Source: Spodoptera frugiperda
Lineage: Eukaryota > Arthropoda > Insecta > Lepidoptera > Noctuidae
Reading direction: 5' to 3'
NCBI RefSeq assembly: GCF_023101765.2
Contig: NC_064238.1
Coordinates: forward strand, 1,052,001 to 1,116,000
DNA: 64,000 nucleotides
The position numbers were made by a program, and so were the translations under genes. Below the pieces are notes generated by a model. It saw nothing but the letters and a program-made list of their open reading frames with translations, was not told the DNA's origin and searched no databases. Every line of letters begins with the position of its first letter. The stretch's first letter is position 1. Shown here one piece after another: positions 24,785 through 37,305 of this stretch.

Positions 24785-24915
24785 ATGGTATTGACTCCAG
24801 CTAGAAAAGCAGGAGTAGGAACGGGGTGGTTTTTAATCAGTAAGAGTCTGACACTCCCTCTCACCTAGCCCAAGGCGGGAGAAGATATTGGATGATTTTT
24901 CCCCCTTAAAAAATA
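24785..24915 (-). repeat. Family C repeat, copy 5
   Basis: GGAACGGGGTGGTTTTTAAT, CAGTAAGAGTCTGACACTCC, AAGGCGGGAGAAGATATTGG and CCCCCTTAAAAAAT, in inverse order. Confidence 0.8.
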
Positions 24916-26040
24916 TGCTTCAATAATGCAACAGTCTTTTCCAAGAAATAAAACAAATACACAATCACACACTGACTTAAAACAACTGATTATACACACT
25001 AGTATGTGACTTGAGCACCGACTTCAAACCGATCCTGATACGTTCCAAAACAGCCAATCGTCCGCGTATTGTGTTAACTATGATCTTAATTCTTATAAAC
25101 TTAAAGCAGAAAAATGTTACTTCTCTTTCAGGAAAGTCACAATCAGATACCTTTTGATCGCGAACGAGTCCTTTGTACTACAACCTACAACCTCAAGCTA
25201 TGTAGAATTGTAAATGCTATTTTATTTAAAAACTTTTCCCAACGTAATATTATCAAAGAAGTGTACACTTAAGAAGCTCAAAAATAAGATGGGCTACCGT
25301 AAAATTTATCTTAATAGGTACCTGCATAAAAATACATTGGACTGAAACCTTTTTTAGATAGCAAACACAGTACTCACCCGCTTCTTCTCAGTGTTATCAC
25401 AGAGTAGAATCTCTTTATGGGTGGCGGCTATCTATGCGTTTAATCCACTTTCTCTTTTTATCTTAAGACAAGTGGAATGGGTAGCCGTCCTTTGTCCAAG
25501 ACCCCTGATAACAGGGCGACCTTTTTCGTCTAAGGTTTATTAAACAAAAATACACCTGTGCAGTATTGAGACAATTGTGGAGATTTCATTAAATTCAATG
25601 GAGGGTGGCGTAATTGGAATTTTTGTCAAGTTTTTTTTTGTGCCGTGTTTCTTGGGGTTCTGTTTTTGTTTCTGCGGACAGGTTGGAGCCCTTGTTGTGT
25701 TGCTTCCTTATTTATCTGTCAGTTTGGACATCAAGATGTTTTCTGGTCAATTAATTATTAATAATTAAGATAATGGTAAAAAATGACAGGTAATCAAGTC
25801 ATTTCTATGTTATCTCCAGAAACCTTGCTGATCAAATAATTACATAGAATCATAAACTTAAAGGAAAACCAAACTGTATCAAACTTAATTTTCCTTTTAT
25901 ATAATTATAGGTATTCACAATACTATTAAGAAATCACTGAACTATTACTTCCTCATACACAATATTTTGTTAACATTTTAATACGGAACCTTTCGATACA
26001 AGTTCACCTCGTAAACGTCGGCTTTTTATTATTTTGTTGG

Positions 26041-26165
26041 AAATTAGTTTTCCCCATAGAGTTGTAAGCAGAGCCAGTTGCCATGGCAACGTTGTTAGTT
26101 GTTACTTTTGTACTTAACTTTTATGTTATCTTTTTAAAGATGGTCGCCGCCATTATTTGAGTGTT
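26041..26165. promoter_or_regulatory. Perfect X-box palindrome with nearby GCCGCCATT motif
   Basis: GTTGCCATGGCAAC at 26077-26090 is the ideal symmetric X-box bound by RFX transcription factors, which control ciliary and sensory-neuron genes in insects. Sixty bases on, AAGATGGTCGCCGCCATT (26137-26154) resembles the GATGGCGGC core found in many animal promoters. On the minus strand it gives an ATGGCGGCG start that stops after 10 codons. A promoter or enhancer is plausible, but no target gene is visible. Confidence 0.35.
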
Positions 26166-26404
26166 TCTAGAAACAATTCCTTTATTGTGTTGGTCCATTT
26201 GAAAGTTTTTTTGTTAATGTTGCTATTGCTATCTAAGTGAGATTTGAGATACGATTTTTGGGTTCACTGTTTTAGGGTTACAATTCTGAGAATCTGTGTT
26301 TTGTGTTTGATATTTTTAATAAATTGTGTATTTTTCATTTAAAATCGATTAACGTATAATTTAAAAAATCTAAGTTCTAGCCAATGATCTATGTAAGATT
26401 CGTT

Positions 26405-26470
26405 GGATAAGCAATTGGCGTTCCACAGACTTTGCCTACGCCTATGGTAGACGAGGTTATGTATATTGAA
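26405..26470 (+). repeat. Family G short repeat, copy 3
   Basis: CCACAGACTTTGCCTACGCC, TATGGTAGACGAGG then TTATGTATATT; the GACAGGCG block is shortened. Confidence 0.55.
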
Positions 26471-28014
26471 AGTTCCAATAACTAGCTTTTTCATAATAAG
26501 TTTACGCAAACCGTAAACTTTTTCGTAACCGTAAATATTTCTAGTTCAAGCAATCGATAAACTGTGCAACACCAAAATTTGTGCTAAATAATATTAGGTT
26601 ACACACTTATACACACTCAATGCACGAATATTTTGCACGTCATGGTACAAATAGTTTCGAAAATTGATCAAGCATTTAAGTACAACTATATACAATAGAC
26701 AAACATATTCCATGGTTCACAGTTTCTATAGCAGAACAAATTACTATTGAAGCGATTAATTACTGATGTACAAATATGACGGAACCGAGACAGTGTCAAT
26801 TTAGTTACGACAGGGTGCGGACACACTGCCGGTTCAAGTTGAAAGGAAAGTAATTTAGTTCTTATAGTCCGATAGTGTGGTTATGGCCTAAGTCTAAGAA
26901 TTAATAGTAAATATTTTTTATTATTATGTAACAGTTATACAAATAATTCTGTTTTTGTTTTGGACAGTTTACATTGAAAAGTCATCATTTTGTTTTTAAT
27001 CAACGATTTTATTGTGGGTGGAAAATTACACAGGAATGAGGAAAACGTCGAAATTTTACCCTTTGATAACATTTAATATTCGTAATAACGTAATGATTGA
27101 ATACGAATGTACTCAGAAAAATCTATATTGAATGTTACATCTAAAAATATGAAAAATATGTGGCTCAGTTTCTTTTTAATTGAAATGTGAATTAATAAAA
27201 TAAGTCTTCACATGTATCAAATAAAATAAAAATTACAGGAGGTTTTTAGCGTAAGCTTTTGAAATTAAATAAGAGTACATAATAATATTAATTTCAGAAG
27301 GTTTCCTATAGCAAAACTAACAAAAAAGAAAAAGATTATACAAAATAATTTCAGTAAACTCACACGTAACTCAACCCAAGAATTACGATTTAATTTCAAG
27401 CAACAACAAGCTTCACACCACACAAAATTACCGCGCGTTAATAAGACATGAAGTATGTACACCACTTGTCTTGCAACCTCCGAGCCTACCAGTGTGTCAC
27501 AATCCTAAGGCATTACGCGAAAATTCGTTATACGAACGCGTCATGGCAAAGACGCACCTGCGGTTGACAACCTCATTTGTTTGCCGGCGTTGAAAGCTTC
27601 AGCCAGTTTGTATACACAGATATCAAACGATACAACGCAAGTTCGCGTAAATTGGTTCCGCGTGTCAGAGTTTACGCACTACAAGTACATTTGTTACAGA
27701 AATTGGGGTAATGGGTTAGGTTACCCTTACGGTTTCTCGTGGTTTCTTGGCCATGGGTTATTGATGAGGTGTCGATATAAAGTATTGGGGAGTTTTTGTA
27801 CTTGTAGACTGCTGAGAGGTCGAGGCTATCGAGCTAAAGGTGTCGGTGTAGATCTGTCGCGTTGTGAAAAGGCTTGTTGATCTTTCTTACAATCGAGTAT
27901 GTGAGTTAGTTGAAATGCATTTTGTTTCGTACCTACTACTATTTTGAAGTTCAAGACCTACTATTACTAATCAATGAGTATAAGTTTCAAAACCCAATAA
28001 CAATCAATTGACAG

Positions 28015-28170
28015 AGTTGACTGAGCAACCGGCTGCCGCGCAACGTAGCGGCTTCGATTCCCGCAGGAAGCAATTTTTTGTGTGATCCACAAATTGTTGT
28101 TTCGGGTATGTTTGTAAACGCATCCACGACATAGGAGAAAATCCTTGTGTGTGATATGATAGTAACTACA
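28015..28170 (+). repeat. tRNA-derived SINE, family B copy 1
   Basis: An A-box-like TTGACTGAGCAACCGG (28017-28032) and B-box-like GGCTTCGATTCCCGC (28050-28064) precede the body GTGTGATCCACAAATTGTTG, GTTTGTAAACGCATCCACGA and GGAGAAAATCCT. Spacing between boxes fits a tRNA-type Pol III promoter. Confidence 0.7.
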
Positions 28171-29534
28171 TTTCATACTTTATTTCAGTCATTATTATTG
28201 TGTGTCCATACAAAAAATAGCAATATTTTCCACCACAAAACAAAAACCCCGAATCCAAACAACAACTCGGACATTTAGAACTATTATAATTAATAATACC
28301 TATCCCATCAAACTTTAAACATAAAAGCAATTAAGCTAATGCCGAATGAACAGGCAGAAACATTTCCTACACAATAATTATCATCGTTACACTGACCGTG
28401 TCGCCTCATTCGGAAAGTCAGAGACCCGTGACGGTACCCGCACATTGGTTCACCGTGGATTTACTCTCCACTCTATGTGTTATATGATACGGTGGATAAT
28501 GCAACAAATTAGGACAATTGCAGCTCGGGATTGAGCCCAATAAATAGCCGGTTACACCCTTGTCGAATCAAGCGGGATTGATAGCAATTTTGGATTGGAG
28601 GAAAAATTTGTACACGTATATAAGGTTTTTGTCGTAGTGGGTGCATAAAGTTGTATGTTAAACAGATGCCTCATATCCTAATATAGTAATTGAATTCAGT
28701 TTTATATTTAGTTTTATATTAAACCCTATAAGTCGGTGAACAAGAAAAACATAATTATGTATGTACAGGCATGTTTTATATAGTGTTTAATTATTATATG
28801 CCCATCATCCACTTCAGGATATTAAGATCCTATAAATAACCTAAGTATCGTGAGAGTTAAGCTGGGGATTGATTTAAATAAAAGTAGGTAGTGGTTACCG
28901 AACTCTTTCATTCCGAATGACTGTACCACCTTTAAATAAAAAATACAATACTTGAATCTGATACCTGATATCAACCTAAAAATATTTTTTTAGGATACCT
29001 ATAGTATTGTCGGAGAATCTTGACACCGCGATTCAGAAAACGGTCTCAAATAAAAAGCGCCATCTATTGACGAAAATTAGAACTATATTTTCTCTAAATC
29101 TCAGTTACATATTAAATGTATTACGGTTAGACTAATAATAAAAAATGCTTTAGCTACTAATTGCGTCGCACTCGATAGCCACTCTCACGAACATAAGTAC
29201 AACAAAATAAAATAAAATACAACTTCTTATAAAACGAGTTCAAGAAACACATTTATTTCACTACGATACATAGAAATGAATTTGTAATGTTTCTCCATAA
29301 GGTTAGTAATTCAAATAATGAAGTCTAAGTGGTACGATGGGTAGTGAATAATCATATACGAGTATGATACATATCGACGTTCAACTTGTATGGAGCTTGA
29401 TACGATCGGAACAAAGCACTCTTGGTATCGATTTTGATATAAGTAATAAGTAATGTTTGCTAACAAAAATATTTCTTTAGTGTTTTAACGAGAATAACTA
29501 TGAATACATATACTTTAAGCCAACTACAGTATCT

Positions 29535-29668
29535 TTAGTATGAGTTTGCTTTACGTTAGACGAGATCGAAACGAGAGCTGGTTCGGCACTCTGATTGGCC
29601 GGTGCGAATCAACCAACCAATCAGCGTACCAAACTAGCGCTCGTTTCGATCTCGTTCTAAACTCATAA
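29535..29668. mobile_element. Palindromic MITE-like element, family L copy 1
   Basis: The left side reads TTTAGTATGAGTTTGCTTTA then AGACGAGATCGAAACGAG; the right side has the inverse CTCGTTTCGATCTCGTTCT then AACTCATA. The centre has TCTGATTGGCC and CCAATCAG, matching the centre of the copy at 55297. Arms are strongly self-complementary over about 45 bp, so the whole unit can fold back. Confidence 0.65.
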
Positions 29669-30519
29669 TTAACTAAACCCTCAGGATATTTCTGGTCCAT
29701 GCGTTTTACCTTGGTGTTTAACTCAGACATTTTTATATTTAGGTAATTATTGTTGTTAAATATTAATGTAAATATCATCCATACCTAATATAGTATTACA
29801 CATTTCCAACTAAAAATTACATAATGTAGCCATTCTTACTTTTACTGTAAGTTTTCGTTTACTATATAGTCATCATATTCATAGAACGAAATAAGATACC
29901 TTGAACGAAAAATTCTCAAGAGTAGTGCGAACTGAGGAGAATTTAATTTGATGAACTTATTTAGAATGAACGGTTCTACATTTTAAGTGTCGTATCCTTA
30001 CATGCAAATATTTTCGCGTTGGAGTACTTGCCTATACAGATGTATAGCCTTGCTTTTAGAATTATAACCCAACGTAAGAATTTTTTTAGTGTATAGAACA
30101 CAATGATTGATTACACAACTATTATTTTTTCAATTTAGGTCTACGTATACCTGTAATAATACTAATATACCCCAAAACAAAGTACTGCTATTTTTATGTA
30201 AAAGTAGCCATAGTTGATGATAAAATAATTACGCCAGGTTTCAACTCAACATGATATTTTATAATTAAGTAGCCGATGAACAAAAACTATATAAAATTTC
30301 AATTAATTTATGCAGTATGCAGGCTAATGGATACTTATCCCTGAATATTTTGGCTTCGCTCCAAATTGATTAGATCGGCTTAGTGAAATTGTCTCAATAT
30401 AACGTACCTACATACCGAGGTGTGGGCAAGTCTGTAAAGTTGATAGAATTTCTTTTAGACTCATCTTAGACAGATTATTTGTTTTTTCTTCAAACAAAAG
30501 AAAACCTTAACCTATTTGT

Positions 30520-31180
30520 GTTTACGTTCTCAATCCATTCACGTAATAAGCCGATATCTTAATCCACTCAATCTCACGCATTCTCAAAAAGTTGTTCCAC
30601 TCGAGCGATTTATCGATTTATTCTAAAAGCTGCGACATATTTCGCAGCCATTAGGTAACCTCCACTTAAACCGGTGTTATCCTGTCTCAAAGCTTTCTCA
30701 TTTCGCAAAATACCGTCGAACGTTCGGTTGGCAGTCCCGACTTCTCGAGACAAATGGGCGTGTCAGCCGCAGCGTCTCCTCTTGACGAGCGAAAATTGCT
30801 TTGATTTTCTAACAAATCCTCCTGAGAAACTGTTGCCGCTTTTATATTTAGATTGGTGAGATTAAGCGTGTTTAGTTCCATTCGAACGGGAATTTGTCGA
30901 GATGCTCTAATAATATTCAGACGATCCGATTTACCAATCGCTCTGCCACGCTTAAAATAGAGCGAGCGATTTTCGTGAATTCGATTGCAACAGGATTGCA
31001 ATGTAGGAATTTATTTACGTTTGTTAGTGTTGCGAAAATAATGTTTCGACTTTTCGAAGTGAACTCAAGCGCTGGCTGTAGTCGGGTCAAGACGAATCGA
31101 TACACTTTAATGTTTTAATACCGAGCCTGAACAATGGTCGCTGCCCCTAATTAGCTGTCTTCGTGTAAAAAGTTCTGGTT
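30520..31180. other. Unique island with overlapping open frames on both strands
   Basis: GC-richer than its flanks and free of recognised repeats. Four frames of 61-104 codons overlap on opposite strands between 30674 and 31118, reflecting low stop density from base composition. It has GATTGCAA words in direct repeat (GATTGCAACAGGATTGCAAT, 30981-31000) and CTAATTAG near 31148. No protein motif recognised. Candidate enhancer, non-coding exon or conserved element. Confidence 0.3.
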
Positions 31181-31894
31181 AGCAGACGTGGGAGGTTTAT
31201 AATAGATTCCTGATCTTTTTTCTCTCAGCCTTTTATTGCTATTTTCTATTATCTGTTTTAAGTAACGGGTTAATGTACTTTATAAAATTAATGTTAACGT
31301 CTGCATGTTTTAGCTTAGAATAATCGTGTTTTTTAAACCTATTATAATTTTATAAGAATGATGTGTCCATAGCTTGCCTCAAAATCTTAAAGGGTGGTTC
31401 AATATTTTTGATATTGTTTTTATATTCTGGCAAGATAAAACCTAAGCTAAAACAAACACAATACATTTGCAATTAACTCGTAAACAAATAATTACTAACT
31501 TTTTCTCTTAATATAAAAATATGGCTGATACACCTTATAAATAATGCAATGCTACTAAACTCCACAACTTTGTATTAAGTTAAAATGGGCTTTAATCCCT
31601 GGGGTTACGATGCATAATAGTTTAAAAATGGGGCCAATTACGGTGCGTGCAATGCTAAATGATACTCAGCACGTAAAGACTAGGGTTGGCACTTTCACAC
31701 AGTTGTTGAGTACTTATTAGGTACTGAATTAATAATAATAATAGGGGTTAAGTTCTTGCGTGTCGACGGGGCTATAAGAATAGCTCTTGGAGTAAAGCTA
31801 GTCTAGGAAATGTAATATTTGCAATACGGCTTTTTAAACTGACTCGTTGCACTTTCCGTGAGGTTTTGTGGCGAAGCTAGTTGGCTCATTGGTG

Positions 31895-31985
31895 ATCATG
31901 ATTATCATCAGTAGCCTGTGATATTTGGTACTCCATGAGCATTTTGAACATAAAACAGTTTGCCACAATCTCCACGCCTGGCAAT
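31895..31985 (-). repeat. SINE family A fragment, degenerate
   Basis: TTATCATCAGTAGCCTGTGA then ATGAGCATTTTGAACATAAA and CTCCACGCCTGG resemble the inverted tail of family A with many changes. Confidence 0.4.
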
Positions 31986-32014
31986 ATTGGAGATAGCAAT
32001 TTAAAGTACTACGT

Positions 32015-32125
32015 ATTTTGTCGCACGATCGATTCCCACACGGAATTTATTTTTATTTGTGTGATCCAAAAATAGCTGTTCCAAGTTTGGATGTGTTGTG
32101 TATGTGAAATTATGGGTACTTTTTC
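32015..32125 (+). repeat. SINE family B copy 2, degenerate
   Basis: CGATCGATTCCCACACGG (B-box region) and TGTGTGATCCAAAAATAGCT match family B, followed by a diverged TATGTGAAATTATGGGT tail. Confidence 0.5.
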
Positions 32126-32129
32126 ACCA

Positions 32130-32310
32130 ACGGTGTGCTAAGTAACTATGCTACGAAGATGTTATAGCTAAGTTATAAAACTATGTGACCATTTCTACTG
32201 ATACTAAGCTACTAAACTAAGCTGTGTGAGGAAATGTTTCCATATAAAAACATAGCTTAGCTGAGTTTGTTTCCCGCTGTGTAGCAGCCTGCTATGTAGT
32301 ACCCTAATTG
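32130..32310 (+). repeat. Family M fold-back repeat, copy 2
   Basis: GTAACTATGCTACGAAGATG, AACTATGTGACCATTTCTAC, TGATACTAAGCTACTAAACT and AAACATAGCTTAGCTGAG. Aligns with the reverse complement of 5570-5680 and extends beyond it. Confidence 0.6.
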
Positions 32311-33794
32311 CTTTTAAAGGCACCTACGGCATAACAGACAATTCCTTATAAGGTTTCCTAAAAGATAAAATAAAGTAATAGTTTGTTTTTAATTTCTAAT
32401 TTGTTAGTAACAGAGCGGAGGCAACTAAGTACTAAGTATGTAAGATAATGACCTCAGTCTAAATGCAAAAATCTGATAACATTACTATTATCCAAAGAAG
32501 TCTAAAACAGACGCTTTTTAGTTTTTAATTAAAAGACAAAATAATGTATTTACAAGCGACAAAGTCGTTTAATCCGAAACGCTTTCGTTAATTAAAGGAA
32601 TATAGAATGTGGCTTTTGTTTTGTTAGCTGTGGAACCAAAAACAAGAGGCTGGCATATGAAAGTATACTTTTCCAACACAACTTGACCTTAGTGTATTGA
32701 CGAGTGTGTTCTGATGAGAGATCAAGATACACTGGACGGTTAACCTGACATGCTGTCGTAGTGGTATTCACCATATATTTATACGGTTTTCCCCAAGGGA
32801 CTATGGTGTGTATGGCCGGATAATAAGGGAGAAATTAGAAACGCACTTTCATTTGTCCCTTTCATATTTATTAAGGTAAAGGCAATTATTTTAACGGCTG
32901 TAATTGTTTATGTTTCTTTTTTGTTTTCGTGTTTATATTAATATTATTAATTCTTTTGCTTTTCGTGTCCTTTTGGTGCGTCATTGAGTTACTAGTGAAA
33001 TTATTTAATACGAGATCTTAGGTGAAAAATGTCATTGCCCGATAGAATGGCAATAGGCAAGTCCTGTGCTACACGCTCTTGAATGCAATTTTACTGATAG
33101 TACAGATAACACTTTTTTTTTAAAAGAGTAGCGATAGAATTTCTTGCGCCTAGCTTCTCTGACGGACAGACTGACAGCCTATTCTTTAGGATTTGTTAAC
33201 GTTTCAAAAGTATCCGTTTATGCATTAGTTGAAATAAATATGTCGACTTTAACATTGAGAGGTACATACGCTAAAATTCAATTTTTTTCTGAAAAAATAC
33301 TGAGGTAAAATCTTCAAAATAAACTAAAATCCCCACGCAAAGCAGTAGCAGTCTAATCCCGAATAAAACAGTTGTAAATACTACCAATTATTGGGATTGA
33401 GCCAATATTTGTTAGGCAGATTGCTTGACCACAGCGCCAATCCAGTTCACAACATAATCACTCAATGTTGACCCTTGTTACTCAGATAAACCATTCTGTT
33501 TCTAAAGAGTATTAAATCGAGACCTCAACTATCAATTTGATGACACTGCGGGATCAAAGGTTCCAGTGTTCGGCCACGCGGCGCTAGTTACGCTAATAGT
33601 ATGCTTGTTCTTCTCTGAATGGGTTTTGGTATTAGTATCTAGATTTACGAACTGATTCATAACTATTATTTTGGTTTTAAGTACTAAAATGTTCTTCTTT
33701 ATGGTGTATTTTGAATTTTCATATGTATTGGGGTTATTAACTGCTAAAAATGTAAAGGTAAAGCAGGCTGCGAAATTCCTCAAAAATTTTTTTG

Positions 33795-33900
33795 ACGTTT
33801 TTTTTTAGACGAGCAGACTGATCACCTGATGGTAAGCAATCAACGACGTCCATTACCACAGGTGCATAGACGGCATTTTAAAAGGAATACATTATTTTCT
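33795..33900 (+). repeat. Family E-like repeat, copy 3 (5' part)
   Basis: T-run, GACGAGCAGACTGATCACCT, GATGGTAAGCAATCAACGAC and GTCCATTACCACAGG. Confidence 0.6.
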
Positions 33901-34899
33901 TGATGATTTGAAGTATCGTTATATCGGTTCGGAAATATCACCGACGACATCTCATTACACAGTTTATTCTAATGCTATAATAACTGATTTAGATTGATTC
34001 TATGCATTTATTAAGACCTAAACTGAGAATTATTCCAATCAACAAAGCACAGTTTCCAATAAAATTAAATCTCCTGTTCTCCAGCATTTCCTTTACACAT
34101 TCATCTGCACTTTCGAGCAAAAAGCAACCAAAACGAACGTCTTGTCATGTCTTCTCTACCAAGTCTTTACATTTCGTTCCCAACATATTGATGCTATCTC
34201 CCTCAGACATTATAATCTATATATTAATACGTGATGCAAAAACTTTCGGAACCTTTTTACGAAAATTGCGCGGACGTAGGAGCATAAAATTTGGTACACT
34301 TATAGTTTATGTGTAGGAGAAGTGAAAAATGCTAATATTTTTAAAAAATAATGCTTATAAAGTACATTAAATCAATAAATAAAACATTACACACACATGC
34401 ATAGTATCTGATCGTATTTGACAAAACGTCAAAATCTATAGACATTGCGATGATATTCTCACGTCTTATATGAAAAGAGTTTTATAAAAGAGTTTTGTTT
34501 GAGTTTGAGTTAAATAAAAATTATCCTTGAACGTATGTTAAGTGGTATTGTAAATTAAATCGTAGGTATATGGTTGAATTTCGACCACTAGGCGACCACT
34601 AGTCACTAGTTATTACCGTTATAACATTAGAGTAGGAAAAATCTATATTTCATGTCGATTGCTACTGCCAGTCACAATTTAATGTTGACATAATAATGAT
34701 GGTGTGTACTATTTATGTTTTTATACTATAATAGTTGATGGACAGCGTCTATGTTGAGGGGAGCGGTAAGGAAACGGTGTAGCTTGTAGCTATTTGATAT
34801 CATTATTATTTATTTTTTGAAAGTATTTGGTTATTTTTTTGTTTGTTGCTGCAAACTTTTGATGATGCACAAGACGTATGTAGGTTTTGTAGCACTTGG

Positions 34900-34965
34900 C
34901 GGTCCATTGTCTCTGTCTAACCCCATGGGAGACAGGCGTAAGATTATGTATGTATATAGGATTGC
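34900..34965 (+). repeat. Family G short repeat, copy 2
   Basis: CCATTGTCTCTGTCTAACCC, CATGGGAGACAGGCG then ATTATGTATGTATA. Confidence 0.65.
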
Positions 34966-35834
34966 TACAAACTTTAGTCGTATTTTATATTGATATTAGA
35001 CTGTTTTCCTCAACTGTAGTGGTAGTCAGTGTTGGACGTATCACATTGTTACAAACCAAACACAATTTTTAATGGGCTTTAAATGTTTGTATGAAAAACG
35101 TTCAATAACTTTTGACTACAATCCCACTGATTGATTACAAAAACAATACTGTACATCATAAAAATACGATACAAAACTATCATTCGTATTTCATAAAGTC
35201 GTATTTCAAAACTAACTCTGAAATAATTCAGTTCGATATTCCGTGCGAGCCGAAAGAGAATAAATTAAAAAGTCTACTACTGCCTTTATTGGTACACGAT
35301 AGATGGCGCTTTAGGTCCCCACTAAATCACGTCGAGCAACGCGAAAATCCATACGCAAGGAAAACCGTTTGATTTATTAGAAATTAGTTTCAACGTAATT
35401 TGTGAATCTGTTAAACACGAGTCAAACGTTCGCAGCGACTCTTGTCAGGACCCGACTTGGCGTGAACATAATTTTATGGAAAATGGAAATTTTGACGAAC
35501 ATTAGGCAAATTGTGATGACAGTCAATTTGTGATGTTGTATTATGTCATGCATGGGAATCGACGGGGTGCAGAATTTCGATGGTGATCATTCATTTTATA
35601 TTTATTTATGTATAACGATGCCTTTATTTCGTAAAAAAAAACATGACTAAAGCTTGTAGTGTGTTTGATCAATCAACTTAAGACTTCTTCATAAACTAAG
35701 AAGGGCAGACCGCTTCACACACCCCTTTTATAAAGACAATATGAAAGAAGGGTCTTTAAGAGCATCCGGATGTCCTTTCATTGTTTCTGATGATGATCAT
35801 TGTGGTAGTTTTTATAAAGTTAGTTGTTGTATCG

Positions 35835-36020
35835 TCACGCCTTTTATCCTCAAAGGGGTAGGCAGGGGTGCATTTTATGGCACGTACAATATACACACAA
35901 TTTTCATAATTTGTGTTATAAGTCCCATGTAGGTGGCGAGACTATTGAAATACCATATGCCGGGCACAATTCCAGACTCCGTGATACTACTGAAAATTTT
36001 TCGGAAAAAACCCGGTAATA
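35835..36020 (+). repeat. Family F repeat, copy 2
   Basis: CTTTTATCCTCAAAGGGGTA, GGCAGGGGTGCATTTTATGG, CATATGCCGGGCACAATTCC, AGACTCCGTGATACTACTGA and AAAACCCGGTAATA. Confidence 0.7.
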
Positions 36021-36446
36021 TTTTTGCTATATTTTATGTATTGCTTTTATAAAGTTACTATCCAACGTTCTTTACTACCTTTCATCATAGAACACTCGCC
36101 TTTAAGAGAGAACAATAGATATTAAACTCAGTTGTAGAGCAAATGTAAACGTGTACGATGTGTCGAGTGACATTAAAAGCTGCGGTTTTGTCAATTAACA
36201 GAGCAAAAGCTAAATTGGTTTCAAGTTAGGTAGTACTCTATATCTAATTGACATGTACTAAACGCTATCTAAATTAATCTACATAATTACCTAAGTGTTA
36301 TCTAGGGTTTGGGTGTCAATTATAAAGTTCAGGGTGTTTTCAAGGTCATGTTAATGGACCCTTATGGTAATTTGCACTTTATTGGAGTACCTATAGTGAC
36401 TATAATATTATTGGCTCAGAAAGGAGTGTGTGCCAAGTTTCGTAAA

Positions 36447-36542
36447 TTACTACCTAGCGGGTTTACCGGGGCTGCGGCTCGACAAGCAGGAGTAGGAACG
36501 GGGTGGTTTTTAGTCAGTAAGAGTCTGACACTCCCTTTTGTC
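36447..36542 (-). repeat. Family C repeat, copy 6, 3'-truncated
   Basis: CTACCTAGCGGGTTTACCGG through AGTCAGTAAGAGTCTGACAC, then it stops at CTCCCTTTTGTC. The C-rich terminal third is missing. Confidence 0.75.
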
Positions 36543-36880
36543 ATTGTCTCAAGTCATTGAATTTCGCCCTTAATTATTGAAAGTATTTGCTTATTTATTT
36601 TATTATCAAAGTCAATGGCACTTTTGAAACGCTAAATTTAATTGTCCGTCAGTCTGTCTCTCAGTGAAGCTAGGTACTCACCGAGACTACAAATAAAATA
36701 TTCACATCGATTTTTGTAGAACAATCAGGCTGGTATATATCTCGTGTTTTACACACAAAAAAATCAATAGGTACCTAAACTTTAACGACCTAAAAATCAC
36801 TTATCTACACCCAACAAGCGAAAGATCATTTAAAATACTTTTATCCATTTATAAAATTGTAATAACGCAACGCAGTACAT

Positions 36881-37305
36881 GAGGTTATGGTGGATATTTA
36901 ATGGGGTCACTCCAATCATGCTAATGAAAACAAGCCATGCGATAGAACGTTGTTTAGCTTCTGAATATTCAACGGGGTTATTTTCTTAACGGCACTACAG
37001 ATTTCAACCTGCGGTCGAAATTAAACCTCATGTAGAATGGCGAGTGTGCGCGATTGTACCGGAGCACGGAGCAGTGTGCGCGATAGTACTTTACTTAGAT
37101 TGGATCGAGCTTTTGTGATTGCGGGATCGGCACGACGAAATTGCAGTTAGTGGTTAGAATTTAGAAATTTAGTATTACAGGTGGCAAAGTTGTGGTGTTT
37201 GTCATCTAGTGGGGCCACAATAGTTGGAAGTTATTGGCTCCAACAATTCGCCGAGAATTGTTGTGAGATTTTTTATTGGTTCCACTGTTCCGAACAAGTT
37301 TGTGA
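36881..37305. other. Unique GC-richer island with a 17-bp direct repeat
   Basis: AGTGTGCGCGATTGTAC (37043-37059) recurs as AGTGTGCGCGATAGTAC (37073-37089), period 30. The island has several CG-rich words (GCGGGATCGGCACGACG). No frame of note. Possibly regulatory or an untranslated exon. Confidence 0.3.

Larger units (their letters stand above)
22471..26040. other. Mostly unassigned DNA, with a unique island at 23230-23700
   Basis: The island 23230-23700 is free of recognised repeats and has homeodomain- and octamer-like words (CATTAAC, AATTAATGC, ATGCATTGC). The SINE P and C5 repeats are listed separately. Nothing else seen. Confidence 0.35.
26471..30519. other. AT-rich non-coding DNA
   Basis: A 99-codon frame at 27581-27880 shows no recognisable domain. 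AGCGCCATCTAT occurs at 29056-29067. SINE B1 and MITE L1 are listed separately. Confidence 0.45.
31181..36880. other. AT-rich non-coding DNA between listed repeats
   Basis: A 104-codon frame at 34002-34316 and an 86-codon frame at 35112-35372 look random. ATAGATGGCGCT (inverse of AGCGCCATCTAT) is at 35299-35310. Nothing else seen. Confidence 0.45.

Noticed and set aside
34002..34316. 104-codon frame
   Set aside because: Serine- and isoleucine-rich random-looking translation with no motif.
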